Below are positions 44,976 to 55,800 of a stretch of DNA of 64,000 nucleotides, piece by piece. How positions within the stretch are numbered: the stretch's first letter is position 1; each line of letters opens with the position of its first letter. This DNA is from Perognathus longimembris pacificus. Its lineage: Eukaryota > Chordata > Mammalia > Rodentia > Heteromyidae. The notes below the pieces were generated by a model. The model ran no database searches, was not told the DNA's origin, and was given only the letters and a program-made list of their open reading frames with translations. Both the position numbers and the translations under genes were made by a program. The stretch is taken from assembly GCF_023159225.1 (NCBI RefSeq), contig NC_063188.1:17815086-17879085 (forward strand), in the 5' to 3' direction.

Positions 44976-45879
44976 CTGTATATGTTTTCATAAAGCATTT
45001 AGTGCATATTTAAACTTGATTCAAAAATCTACCAGTCTGTAAATCATTCTTTGGCTGTGCAGTCCTAATTTTAAAGCTAATGAAAACAAAGTCTCCCCCA
45101 GGCCTCATCAGATCTTAATTGCTAAAACATTTCAGTGTTGCTATTGTGGTTTGTATAAACCCTAAGTGAACTGCTAACACACACTAGAATCTCAGCAAGA
45201 TCAATTTTTCACAGTTTGAATGATTTTTATCAGATTAATTATCACTTCCTGTAATCTAATACTTCATTCTCTGCCAACCGACCCCAAGAACATACATCTA
45301 TTTCTGGACCTGTGAAAAATCTAACTGTCATGATGCATTTAGCTGAATTCAAGGGGGGAACAAAACTAGGTTCTTGGAGCAATGCTTGCTGGGATGGTGG
45401 TGGAAATTGAGATGATACATGTCAATAGGTGCAGTGCTTTTAAGAAAACAGTCAAGTACTTTTGTTTGGATTGTGAGTTTACTACTGCAAATAGCTGCGT
45501 TTGACAGAATTATGTTGGGTTTAATATACATTAAGATTTTCTATACATCCATGATTTTTTCCCTTTGCTTCTTGTTTCTGTCTTAGAAAAATCCAAACCT
45601 CTCTGTATTAATGTGAAAATACTGCAGACTTTTTAGCATAATGTTTTAGCCAGTCCCTGGCATGAATGGCAGAGCCAAATGTAACAATTATTCCAATAAT
45701 ATTATTGGTATATGCCCATGAATTGGGCAACGGGAAGATTTTCTTATAGTAGAACACTAACTGATATGTGTGGCAGAAGCAGTGGAGAGTGAACCTTATC
45801 ATTTTACTATTCTTGCATCTTTGAAGTTTAAAATTATTTGTAAAGGGTGTAGGTACTTTCCCTTTACTCCTTGTGGATT
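44976..45879. other. Unique noncoding DNA
   Basis: Nothing recognised. Confidence 0.4.
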
Positions 45880-46070
45880 TCCATTTCTCTTCCTTCACTT
45901 ACATCATTCTCACCACACCCTGGGTCTCTGTCTGACAAATCAGCTTCTTAAATCTTAGCTGGACATCCAAGTCCAGCTCAAAACTAGTCTCCCATGCACT
46001 GTTTCCTTCTCTGCATTTTTCTAGCTCTTCTGGTATCAATATCATTTGGCACTAAACCTGTTCCTTTGGG
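45880..46070 (+). mobile_element. L2 fragment
   Basis: CCAAGTCCAGCTCAAAACTAG, CCATGCACTGTTTCCTTCTC and TCTGGTATCAATATCATTTGG are compatible with the L2 3' region. Diverged. Confidence 0.5.
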
Positions 46071-46104
46071 TCAGCTTTGTTTTGGAGTGTAAACAGCATA
46101 GTGA

Positions 46105-46200
46105 TGATATGTACAGACTATGGAATCAGACGAAAATCTCACTTCTGCAACTGAACTCATAATCTATGTGTCTTCAGGCATGCTTCTTTGCTCTTCTAGA
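46105..46200 (+). mobile_element. MIR fragment
   Basis: ACTATGGAATCAGACGAAAATC, CACTTCTGCAACTGAACTC and TGTGTCTTCAGGCATGCTTC follow the MIR core. Confidence 0.6.
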
Positions 46201-46202
46201 TT

Positions 46203-46437
46203 TTTTTTGGGGGGGGGGCGGGGAATGGTCCTGGAGCTTGACCTCAGGGCCTGAGTGCTGTCCTTGAGCTTTAGTGTTCAAGGCTAGTGCTCCACTGTTT
46301 TGAGCCACAGCTCTACTTCTGGCTTTTTTGCTGGTTTATTGGATATAAGAGTCTCCTGGCCTTTTCTGTGCAGACTGGCTTCAAACTGTGATCCTTAGAG
46401 TAGCTAGGGTTACAAGCACGAGCCACCAGCACCTGGG
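46203..46437 (-). mobile_element. B1-Geo SINE with G/T-rich tail
   Basis: A T8G10-type run at the left is the mutated tail. Geo (GGGCCTGAGTGCTGTCCTTG), the linker TTATTGGATATAAGAGTC and B1 (GACTGGCTTCAAACTGTG) follow. Confidence 0.87.
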
Positions 46438-47224
46438 TTCACTTTCTTTAACAGGAAGGAGAATCTCATAAGGAAGAAAAGAGTGCTTACTGAGAATCCA
46501 GAGACTTGATTCTAGGTCTACAATTGCCATAGGTATATGGAATTGGATTATATCTTTCTCCTCTGTGGGCCTTGTCTCACTGGTAACATAGGTTGGATGG
46601 ATAAGCAACTCTCCCAGCCCTTTCGGCTGTGCCTCAGCATTGTATGGGAGGCTCTAAAAACATTTAAAATATATCAATGTCTATAATTCTGCCTTATACT
46701 CAAATTCTGATTTGATTGGTCAGGGGTGAATCCCACACATAGTAGTTATTAAAAGTTCCAAAGTGATTTTAATATGTGGCCTAGGTAATGACCCAATGTG
46801 GCAGCTGATTCTCAATGTTGCTTCCAACTTTACAACTTATTCTTTTTTGTTAGTATTAAGTATGTCTTTTCTTTCCCTCAATGAGTGCCTTAGGGCTTGA
46901 TTACATGGTATGGACAAAAAAACCATCCATGTGATAACTAAAACAATGATCAGGTAAGATTCACCTTATTCTGCTAGAAAGATACATGCTTGGCAATTTT
47001 AGTTATCTTGACAGAACAATTATTGTCTCTTAGAAACCCCTGCTAGCTGTAACATATTATGTGTAACCACATATGATCTTAATGTGAATTTGGCATGTCA
47101 ATGGGCTATTCCTGTCATTGTGGTTTTAGTCTGATATTCCAATATGCCCCTGCTGCTTTTCATGATACTCAGCAAAAAAATAAAAAAGATTCTGTTTCCC
47201 CCTTGGTTCACATTTGATCAATTG
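46438..47224. other. Unique noncoding DNA
   Basis: Nothing recognised. Confidence 0.4.
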
Positions 47225-47520
47225 CTGTTCTTGAGATAATCATGAAACACCATAGGTGTTGAAATGATTAGGGACAATTAAGATAGTGTAGCCTCTAAGG
47301 AAGAAGCCACTAGCAAGCTTTCGATCTCCCAAATGCACAGGTTGTACGTTCGTACAGCAGTAATTACCTAAAAATATCTAGTACTTAATTACTTCCAAAG
47401 TGTCAGTCTTCATAACTGGGTATTAGAATGTTCTAATTGATAGTGCAGCTGCAGCTTCTCTGCCTGACACTGACATATGGCTTGTAATATTATTCTACCT
47501 TGATCAGTTTTCTATTTTTT
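47225..47520. promoter_or_regulatory. Candidate conserved noncoding element
   Basis: A repeat-free block with two TAATTA homeodomain cores (47361-47366 and 47386-47391), a CAGCTG E-box (47446-47451) and a near-palindromic CpG-containing GTACGTTCGTAC (about 47344-47355). Regulatory function is an inference from motif density. Confidence 0.25.
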
Positions 47521-47603
47521 TATAACTCTCACAGATTGCTGATTTTAGGAGCCATCTAGCTGGATTTGGAATTACTGTGTTTTTTTTTTGGGGGGGGGCA
47601 ACT

Positions 47604-47619
47604 TACCACTTTCTCTTTT
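47604..47619. repeat. Target-site duplication, left copy (L1 copy D)
   Basis: TACCACTTTCTCTTTT is repeated exactly at 50430-50445 and merges with the L1 poly(A) tract, as expected for target-primed insertion. Confidence 0.93.
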
Positions 47620-48070
47620 TTTGTAATTTATTAATTAAACAAAAATTTTTTGACAAGGTGTTGTGCAAAAAGGGTACAGTTACATAGTAGGGCAGTGTGA
47701 ACATTTCTTGTGATACCTTACACTCTGTTTTTCTTTCCCTTCCCTAGGTCAGGTAGACATATATACAATACACAATGTACCAAGAACATATATAGTAGCC
47801 ATGTGGCCTACGCCAAAGAAAATTCGCCTAGGGCTTTAAATGTAATGTCGACATTAGACAATATGTCGACAATAGTCTTATATGAACATACATACATAGC
47901 TTTTGAGCTATTGTATTCCACTGAGAGGTCAATTTTTGACCTTTATTTGTTGAGTAGTTGTTTGGTTTTAGCTACATAATGTTGGGTCACTGACCCAATC
48001 CTGTGGGAAATACCATTTGACAAGCAGTTTTTCACAGACCTGGTCTCTACTGTCTCCCCTTCACCCTATC
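47617..48070 (-). mobile_element. L1 copy D 3'UTR
   Basis: On the minus strand it ends AAAAAATTTTTTGTTTAATTAATAAATTAC plus an A-run, with AATAAA just upstream of the tail. The sequence is not colinear with the 3'UTR of copies A-C, so it is another L1 lineage. Confidence 0.88.
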
Positions 48071-48979
48071 TTAACAGTCATATATCAGGGAGATCATGCC
48101 CCTTTGTTTTCTGTGTTCTAGGCTTGTCTTGCTCAACATTATTTGTTCAAGTTCTGACCATTTCCCTGCGAATAACAATATTTCACCATTCCTAATCGCT
48201 GTGTAGTATTCCATTGTGTATAGGTACCATATTTTTTGGATCCATTCATCTGTGGAGGGGCATCTGGGTTGTTTCCATATTTTGGTTATTGTGAATTGTG
48301 CAGCGATAAACATGGAAGTGCAGATGTCTTTTTGATATCTTGGGACCTGCTGTTCAGGATAGATGCCTAGGAGTGGTATGGCTGGGTCATAGGGTAGGTC
48401 TGTATTGAGCTTTTTGAGAAACCTCCATACTGTTCTCCAAAGTGGTTGTACTAATTTGCACTCCCACCAACAATGGAGAAGGGTTCCTCTTTCCCCGCAC
48501 CCCCTCCAGCATTTGTTGTTTCCTGAGTTCAGAGTATAGGCCATTCTAACTGGAGTGAGGTGGTATCTCAGGGTTGTTTTTATTTGCATTTCCTTTACTA
48601 CCAGGGATGTTGAACATTTCCTCATATGTTTCTTTGCCATTTTTATCTCTTCTCTTGTGAAGTCTCTCTTTAGCTCCTTTGCCCATTTCCTAATTGGTTT
48701 ACTGGGCTTGGAGGGGCTTAGTTTTTTGAGTTCTCTGTAGATGACAGATATTAGGCCTTTGTCTGTTGCTGTGCTGGTAAAGATCCTTTCCCATATGGTT
48801 GGCTGTCTTTCTAGTTTGGTGGCTATGTCCTTAGCTGTGCAGAAACTTTTTAATTTGTTGTAGTCCCATTTGTCGAGTCTCTCCCCTATTTGTTGTGCCC
48901 CTGGGACTATATTCAGGAAGTTCCTTCCTGTGCCTATAAATTTTAGTGTCTTTCCTACTCTGTCCTTCAGTAGTTCCAA
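48071..48979 (-). pseudogene. L1 copy D ORF2 C-terminus (302 codons open)
   Basis: Open to the natural stop. It contains GRNFLNIVPGAQQIGERLDK, the Cys-rich end [18 protein letters not shown], and the terminal YTMEYYTAIRNGEILLFAGK. The presence of the native C-terminus in one uninterrupted frame points to a younger insertion than copies A and B. Confidence 0.95.
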
Positions 48980-50429
48980 GGATTCAGGTCTGATATTGAG
49001 GTCCTTGATCCATTTTGAGTTGATCTTGGTGCATGGTGATAGGCTTGGGTCTACTTTGAGTTTTCTGCATATGGCTGCCCAGTTTTCCCAGCACCAGTAG
49101 TTGAAGAGGCTATGTTTATTCCATTGTATGTCTTTAGCTTCTTTGTCGAATATCAGCTGACTGTAAGAGTGCAGTTTTATTTCTGGATCTGCAATTCGAA
49201 TCCATTGGTCTTCCGGTCTGTTTTTATACCAATACCGGGTTGTTTTTGTTATGATGGCCCTGTAGTAGAGCTTGAAGTCTGGTATTGTGATACCTCCTGC
49301 ACTGCTTTTTTGCCTAGAATTGCTTTGGCTATTCTAGGTCTTTTGCTGTTCCATATGAATTTATGGATTGCTTTCTCTATTTCAGTGAAGAATGTAACTG
49401 GGATTTTGATAGGGATTGCATTGAATTTGTATAACAATTTGGGCAATATGGCCATTTTCACTATATTGATTCTACCTACCCATGAGCATGGGAGGTCTTT
49501 CCATCTCCTTGTGTCTTCTTTGATTTCCCTTATTAGATTTTTATAGTTCTCATTAAATAGGTCCGTCATGTCTTTGGTTAGGTTGATCCCTAGGTACTTT
49601 ATTTTTTTGGCTACTGTAAATGGAATTGTTTCTGTAATTTCCATTTCTGCTTGTACATTGCTGGTGTACAGAAAAGCTGCTGACTTTTGTGGATTGATTT
49701 TGTATCCTGCTACTTTGCCAAAATGGTTGATTAGGTATAGGAGTTTGGGGACTGAGTTTTTTGGGTCCTTCAGATATAAGATCATGTCATCTGCAAATAG
49801 GGATAGCTTGATTTCTTCCTTGCCGATGTGGATCCCTTTGATGTCCTCCTCTTGCCTTATTGCTATGGCTAGGGATTCCAGCACTATGTTGAAAAGAAGT
49901 GGGGAGAGTGGGCATCCTTGTCTTGTTCCTGAGTTTAAGGGGAATGATTTTAGTTTCTCTCCATTAAATATGATGTTAGCAGTTGGTCTATTGTATATGG
50001 CTTTTATTGTTTTGAGGAATGTTCCATCTATTCCTGTTCTCTCCAGAGCTTTTTTTAATAAGTATGGATGTTGTGTTTTGTCAAAGGCTTTTTGGGCATC
50101 GACCAAGATAACAATGTGATTCTTGATTTTAGTTCTGTTTATGTGGTGAATTACATTGATTGATTTATGGATGTTGAACCATCCTTGTGACTGTGGGATG
50201 AAGCCTACTTGGTCATGATGTATAATTTTCTTGATCAGTTTCTGGATCCTGTTAGCTAATATTTTATTGAGGAGCTTTGCATCTGTGTTCATTAGTGATA
50301 TTGGTCTGTAGTTCTCTTTTTTTGTTGGGTCTTTGCCTGCTTTGGGAATGAGTATGATATTAGCTGCATAGAACGAGTTTGGGATTTCTCCCTCTGTTTC
50401 TATTTCACGCAAGAGTTTGAGGAGTATTG
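48980..50429 (-). pseudogene. L1 copy D ORF2 reverse transcriptase (387 codons open)
   Basis: The frame at 49249-50412 covers most of the RT domain. From N to C it shows [40 protein letters not shown] (motif A), [20 protein letters not shown] (motif B) and [13 protein letters not shown] (motif C). A segment then reads [20 protein letters not shown]. At 48980-49249 a shift breaks the link to the C-terminal frame. The element is 5'-truncated inside RT: endonuclease and ORF1 are absent. Total body is about 2.8 kb. Confidence 0.95.
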
Positions 50430-50503
50430 TACCACTTTCTCTTTTGAGTGAGAGAAACAGAAAACAAAATAAAAGGAAATCAAAATCTAAAAAAAAGAAT
50501 GAA

Positions 50504-50613
50504 GGGGGGAGAGGGGAATGAGGGTGGAGGTAACAAACAGTACAAGAAATGTACCCAAGGCCTAATGTATGAAACTGTAACCTCTCTGTACATCACTTTG
50601 ACAATAAATTTTT
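50504..50613 (+). mobile_element. Very short 5'-truncated L1 tail
   Basis: GGGGGAGAGGGGAATGAGGG runs through GTAACCTCTCTGTACATCAC to GACAATAAAT and an A-run. It is flanked by AAAAAAGAATGAA at 50491-50503 and 50614-50626. Only 110 bp of L1 was copied. Confidence 0.93.
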
Positions 50614-50626
50614 AAAAAAGAATGAA

Positions 50627-51274
50627 AAGGACAAGGAAAAATAAAGAAAAAGTACCTAAGAGGCCTGTAGCAATTGGATCATGTAGGAAAACTCCATGGT
50701 TCCCCTGGCTTTTCCATTTTACTTTAAGAAAATCCTATACATATATAATCAAGATGTCAGTTAGGGGCATCTCAGTTTCTTCAAGCTGTGAATTTCCAGG
50801 ATGTTAATACAACTGGAGTCACCTCCAGCTCTGAGCTCTTGGGGTTGCTGAATATGTTTTATTTCAATATTTCATTCTACTGTACATGCTGTTTCTACTC
50901 TACTATGCAGAGTGAAACAAGCAGTAGATTTTACTGAAGCTTCAAGTATGTGGAGAGATTTTTACCAAAGGTATGCAAACAAGTTCAAGTGGCACAGTAG
51001 CCATCTGTTGTTCAAAGTTCCTCAGCCTTTTCTGCAAGCAGAGCTCCAGTCTCCCACCATGTTGTTCTGCCTCTTTACTTTTTTGGCTTCTTCTTTTTTT
51101 CCTTTTTCTTTTGTTAGAGTCCTCTCAGGAGGGATATAAACATGTTAACAAATGCCCTATGCAGAGAATACAGCTGTCTTTTTTTTCTAACTCCAAAAAT
51201 GTAATCTAGGTTTCTCCTTGCATACCCTATGGTGTTACATTTGCTGATTAAAAGTGCCCTTGTAATGAAATTGG
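50627..51274. other. Unique noncoding DNA
   Basis: Nothing recognised. Confidence 0.4.
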
Positions 51275-51640
51275 GTCTTTTGCAGGAAAATGGATGGAAC
51301 TGGAGATCAAGGTAAGTGAATTAAACCAAGCTCAGAAAGATAAATTGCACCTCTTCATCCAGATGAAGAATCTAGACCTAAAAATTGTAGGAATGACATG
51401 AGTGTAAAAGAAGGACTTTCAGAGAAAGGTCTGGGTAATGAGGACAGGGTGATAATGACAGAAGTACATTATATATGTATGAAAATAACATGACAAAACC
51501 CACTACACCTGTTCGAAAGGAAGAGAGAGGAATGAGACAGGTTGAGAAAGTGTCATATAGATGGGATAAATTTGATCCAAGTATATTCTATGTATATAAA
51601 TATTGCAATTAATTCAATATTTGTAGAATGAATTTATCCT
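51275..51640 (+). mobile_element. Old L1 3' end
   Basis: GGATGGAACTGGAGATCAAGG, AACCAAGCTCAGAAAGATAA and AGATGAAGAATCTAGACC mark the ORF2/3'UTR boundary. AGAAGTACATTATATATGTATG further on matches an old L1 3'UTR. Confidence 0.7.
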
Positions 51641-52261
51641 AATATTGTAAAGTGCCCTTCTGATTTAATGTATTTTCTAATACACACGCACACACACATG
51701 AACATGGCCTAAAATGAAAATGTCCATTGTAATTCATTTTTTTAATTTGATAATGGAGTTTTCTAAGAAACAGCCTTGTAACTTGTGTTGAGGGTTAAGA
51801 CTTTTTTCTAGCTCTGAAAGATTCTCTATAAGACTGTCAAATGAGTCTCTCAGAATTTTTTTCATCATGTTACCTCTCTGCATACCACCTTTCATTAGTA
51901 TGAGCTAATGAATATTTAAATGGTAGAAGTTGATAGTGAATGAATATATTACCTTCAGTTAATTTATAATGTCTTAATTACCCCCAGGAACTTACACTGT
52001 CTTAAAATAGAAGAGTGAATAATAATCGCTATAATGTATATAGAATAGGTTGGCCATGTAATAAATGCTTAGTAACCGCTAATGATGACCATTGTTCTTT
52101 TTCAAGGTGTGGTATTAGCAGGAAGATACCAACAAGTCATCCTTCTATGAAACTTTTTACCTCATTAATTCCTTTTATTTTTCCTACGTTTGATTTCCCT
52201 ATATCCACAGTCAATTTTCTGTTCTAGTTATGCACATCTGTATCTTGAGATGTTAAATTTT
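51641..52261. other. Unique DNA with possible L2/MIR scrap
   Basis: ATGTAATAAATGCTTAGTAACCG near 52054 resembles the end of an L2 or MIR. The rest is unassigned. Confidence 0.4.
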
Positions 52262-52510
52262 CTTTTCTTTTTTGTTGTTGTTGTTGATCATGGGCCTTGA
52301 ACTCAGGGCCTGAGTGCTGTACCTGAGCTCTTTTTGCCCAAAGCTAGCACTTTGCCATTTCGGGCCACAGCTCCACTTCTGGTTTTTGAGTGGTTAATTG
52401 GTGATAAGAGTCTCACAGGGACTTTTCTGCCTGCGCTGGCTTCGAACTGTGATCCTCACATTTCAGCCTCCTGAGAAGCTAGGATTACAGTCATGAGCCA
52501 CTGGCATCTG
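52262..52510 (-). mobile_element. B1-Geo SINE with (TTG)n tail
   Basis: Geo (GGGCCTGAGTGCTGTACCTG), the linker GGTTAATTGGTGATAAGAG, then B1 (CGCTGGCTTCGAACTGTG and AGTCATGAGCCACTGGC). Confidence 0.9.
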
Positions 52511-52634
52511 GTTGAGATAATCACATTTTCTGAGAAAATCTTCCATGGGAATTCTCATTTGGAATTGGAAGAATTCAAATGAGATCCTTTCCAACACTGA
52601 AATCTCATTAATAAGACAACATAACAATATTAGT

Positions 52635-52732
52635 CAGTAACCTTTATTAAGCACTTACTTAACAGGACTTATCCTGAGTGTATCATATAGATTATTACTC
52701 ACCCCTGTGTTTTGTAGTGGTAGGCATGGTGG
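52635..52732 (+). mobile_element. MIR fragment
   Basis: AACCTTTATTAAGCACTTAC, then ATAGATTATTACTCACCCCTG, matches the MIR 5' half. Confidence 0.55.
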
Positions 52733-54379
52733 ACCTCTATCATTATACATATTATATTTTCTAAACAGAGTCATGTAATTCCATCAGTTTCCTACTTCCT
52801 TCCACTGAGCACCAATGTGCCCCAATATTAAAGATTGATTGTGATCTCTGAACCCCATCAATGCCTTGCTATCTCATTGTACTGGAAGATATAAATCTTC
52901 TCTGACTTGAACTTTCTTCTCAGTGAGACTAGATAAAGCCAAGGAGTGTATTTTTCCTGCAAGCAAGGCAGAGATCCTTAGGGGCAGGGACAAGCATCAA
53001 CTGTGTTAGCCGAACCAACATGGCAAGTCCCTCTGGGAAGCTATCCCAGCACTAGCAAGTGGGAAACGAATTATCTGGGCATGCTTCAACAAGCTTAGTT
53101 TCTGCCTAAAGTGTGTTCCAAGGACAGTTACATACTACAAAAGTCTGGCTCATTTGTTGGTTCACACTTTAATGAATGCTATCAATCAAAAAGCATGCTG
53201 CTTGGCCATAACTGAGTTTATTGTTGTCTTTCTGAAATGATTTCTTTGGCTGCTTAGCATCTAAACAGAATTCCATATTGGAGACCATACTGAAAAAACT
53301 ACGTTTTGTAAAATGAATAAGTTAGTCCATCTGTTTCTCTTCTTGCTAATCTATAGACAAGGAAATAGTTATTCATACTCCTTAGCATGCTCCAAAACTG
53401 TTCCAATTCATTATATATACCAGCTGGTGATTCTTCCTTCAATTATGGCATTGTTTCCTTTTATACAAAGTAAACAAATGGCATTAGGAAATGATTAAAA
53501 TATAATCACAAGAGGTTATCTATACATTTCTAAGTGAAAGGTATAGGAAAGGGAAGATTGTGTTATGAGGAAAAGAGATGTCTGGGGAATAGGACATATA
53601 CAAGAGTCTGAATGTTTTAGAGATTGAAGGGAGTGGAATGCATGGAATCTGAATTTCCTAGCTCACACTGTTTATTCCTCTTAAGCATGGTGTCAATGGT
53701 GATGCTCCCCGACTTGCAACTCAACAGCCCCCTGACCAGTGCCTATTCCTAGAAATTCAAATTTAACTGGTCTGAGATGGAGCAGGTATGCAAATATAGT
53801 TTATGACTTGATGATTGTAATATACAGTTGAAATGAAGAATTGCTAGCTTTGTAGAAGAATGTATACCCATTGACATGGCAAGATAAACTTATTCTTGAG
53901 CTCTAATTACATTTGTCTCAGACATCTTTATGTAAGAGGTACTGAGCTGTGTAATGGGGAATTCTACAGGAGATCTTTCTCATTTGCTGCTTATTATGTG
54001 TACCCTGACTGAAAGCTATTGTGATAGTAAAATTAGTTATGTTAAAGCTCTCTAAGATATAGAGTGATAGTGATCATTTATATGTTGTCTTCTAGCAATT
54101 TGGTTCAATATAGTATTAATCTTAGGAAGAAAGACTTAATGCAATCCTCATAATGGTTTTTAGTAAAATTACTCAGTTTGGCCCTCAAACCACTATAGAG
54201 GATCACTTGGGGTGTGTGAAGGAGCAGGGATGAGTCTTTTGGTTGCTCTCATCTTAACTGAGAGGCCTGCTTGTGGTTGGCCAGGGAATGGTTTGTGTTC
54301 TCCTTTTCTTTCAGTTTTGTCATTTATAATGCCTTTCCATGCCAAGCAGGTTTTTCCTTTGGGGGAAGATACTTAGGCA
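52733..54379. other. Unique noncoding DNA
   Basis: No repeat or exon recognised. Confidence 0.4.
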
Positions 54380-54650
54380 GAGAATGAAATTAAGAAATAA
54401 TGTAATGATGATGGCGGCAATTCTTTGCACAGCCTAAGAGCAGTTGGCTGCTAATTGTGGAGCAGTAATAAGGGGGGCCCTGGGCCATAAGGTTTGCATT
54501 TGGAACACCTGTAGTTTTCATTTAACACCATGGATCATTAAACAGCTGCTCGCAATGGCCTTATTAAAACAAACACAGTTGCACTGTTTTATGCATGTGT
54601 TATATTGCAGTGAACAGATCAGATGCGAAGAGAGGAATCTTTAAAAAAAT
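54380..54650. promoter_or_regulatory. Candidate conserved noncoding element
   Basis: A repeat-free block that combines GATGATGGCGGC (about 54407-54418), a GGGGGGCCCTGGGCC core, ATTAAACAGCTGCTCGC with a CAGCTG E-box (54543-54548) and a TTATTAAAAC motif. It looks unlike the AT-rich background and unlike any exon. Function is inferred only. Confidence 0.3.
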
Positions 54651-55093
54651 TAAAGACACCCTAAGCATATCCTAAAGGTGCTATCTCAGGAAGACAAACC
54701 TGGCTGGCTATTTTTCTGTCTTTGTGAAATGGAAAATGATTGAATTTGCTGGATTTTGCTTTAAGCTGTGTGCCATGGCTGAGGGGTACTGGGAGTGTAT
54801 TGATGAGTCTTCTGTGAAGTCAGTGGCATGCTTAAATTGGGTGTGATGTGTTCTTCTCACTGCACTTTACTCAGTGATAGTAAAATGATCATTTGGAAAG
54901 ATGGGGAGCTTTCTGGAGGGTTTTCACCATTGAGCATGTGGATTTTTAATGTCACCCACCATCACACTGACAACCCTCACACATTTCATCACACATTTAC
55001 AAGGTAGCTAATTGAAACTAGCGACCAACTTTGTGTTCAGGATCAGAATGAAAACTAAAGTTGAGATGTAGAGTTTTTTCATGATTTGAAAAC
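54651..55093. other. Unique noncoding DNA
   Basis: Nothing recognised. Confidence 0.4.
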
Positions 55094-55518
55094 TGTTGAC
55101 TCCTATAGTTGGGGGAAGTTTTGTCCCCCGCTGGTTCATGTGCTAGAATCATAGTTCATAGTATAGTGATACTGAGGTGGTGGAACACCTAAGAGGTAGG
55201 AGCTAGTGGAAGATGATGAGGTCATGGGGGTTACTATTCTTGAAAGGGATAAATGTAGATCTCACATTACTAGGTTAATATCGATGAGAGTAAGCTATTA
55301 TAGTACAAGGCCACGTTATGTGTTTGGTCCCTTTTGCACATGGCATTTTCCCCCTAAGTTCCTATGTTAGGATACAGACAGACAGACACTTGTCAGGTGT
55401 CAGATACTAGGTTATTTGGATGTTCCAATCACTTGAATTGTGCCACAAACAAACCTCTTTTCTTTATCAGTAACCCATCCTCATGCATTTTGTTATAAGA
55501 ACACAAAATGGACCTATA
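55094..55518 (+). mobile_element. MaLR-type LTR
   Basis: TGTTGACTCCTATAG, AGTGATACTGAGGTGGTGG, GATGATGAGGTCATGGGGG, AACCTCTTTTCTTTATCAG and ATTTTGTTATAAGAACAC, then AATGGACC, follow the MLT1/MST-like LTR from start to end. Solo, diverged. Confidence 0.75.
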
Positions 55519-55613
55519 TGTAAAATGGCTCCTGGGGGAGATACCTTCTAATTGTCAAATTACTTGACATTTTGTTTTAGGTATATTTTAGGAGACTGAC
55601 AGTGGAAAGTGTA

Positions 55614-55616
55614 TAT

Positions 55617-55696
<80 letters not shown>
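55614..55696. repeat. (TG)n(AG)n compound microsatellite
   Basis: About 17 TG units are followed directly by about 20 GA units. The change of unit happens once, without interruptions. The open frames across it are artefacts. Confidence 0.97.
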
Positions 55697-55699
<3 letters not shown>

Positions 55700-55740
55700 C
55701 ACTATTCCATTATCCATTATCATCAGGCTTGAAAAAAATC

Positions 55741-55800
55741 CAGCTCCAAACCCAGCAAGTTTCAAAATACCCAGCTTCAAACCCAGCAAGTTTCAAATAT
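55741..55800. repeat. Two-copy tandem duplication, about 31-bp unit
   Basis: CAGCTCCAAACCCAGCAAG and CAGCTTCAAACCCAGCAAG each continue with TTTCAAA. Two adjacent units differ at a few bases. Confidence 0.9.
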
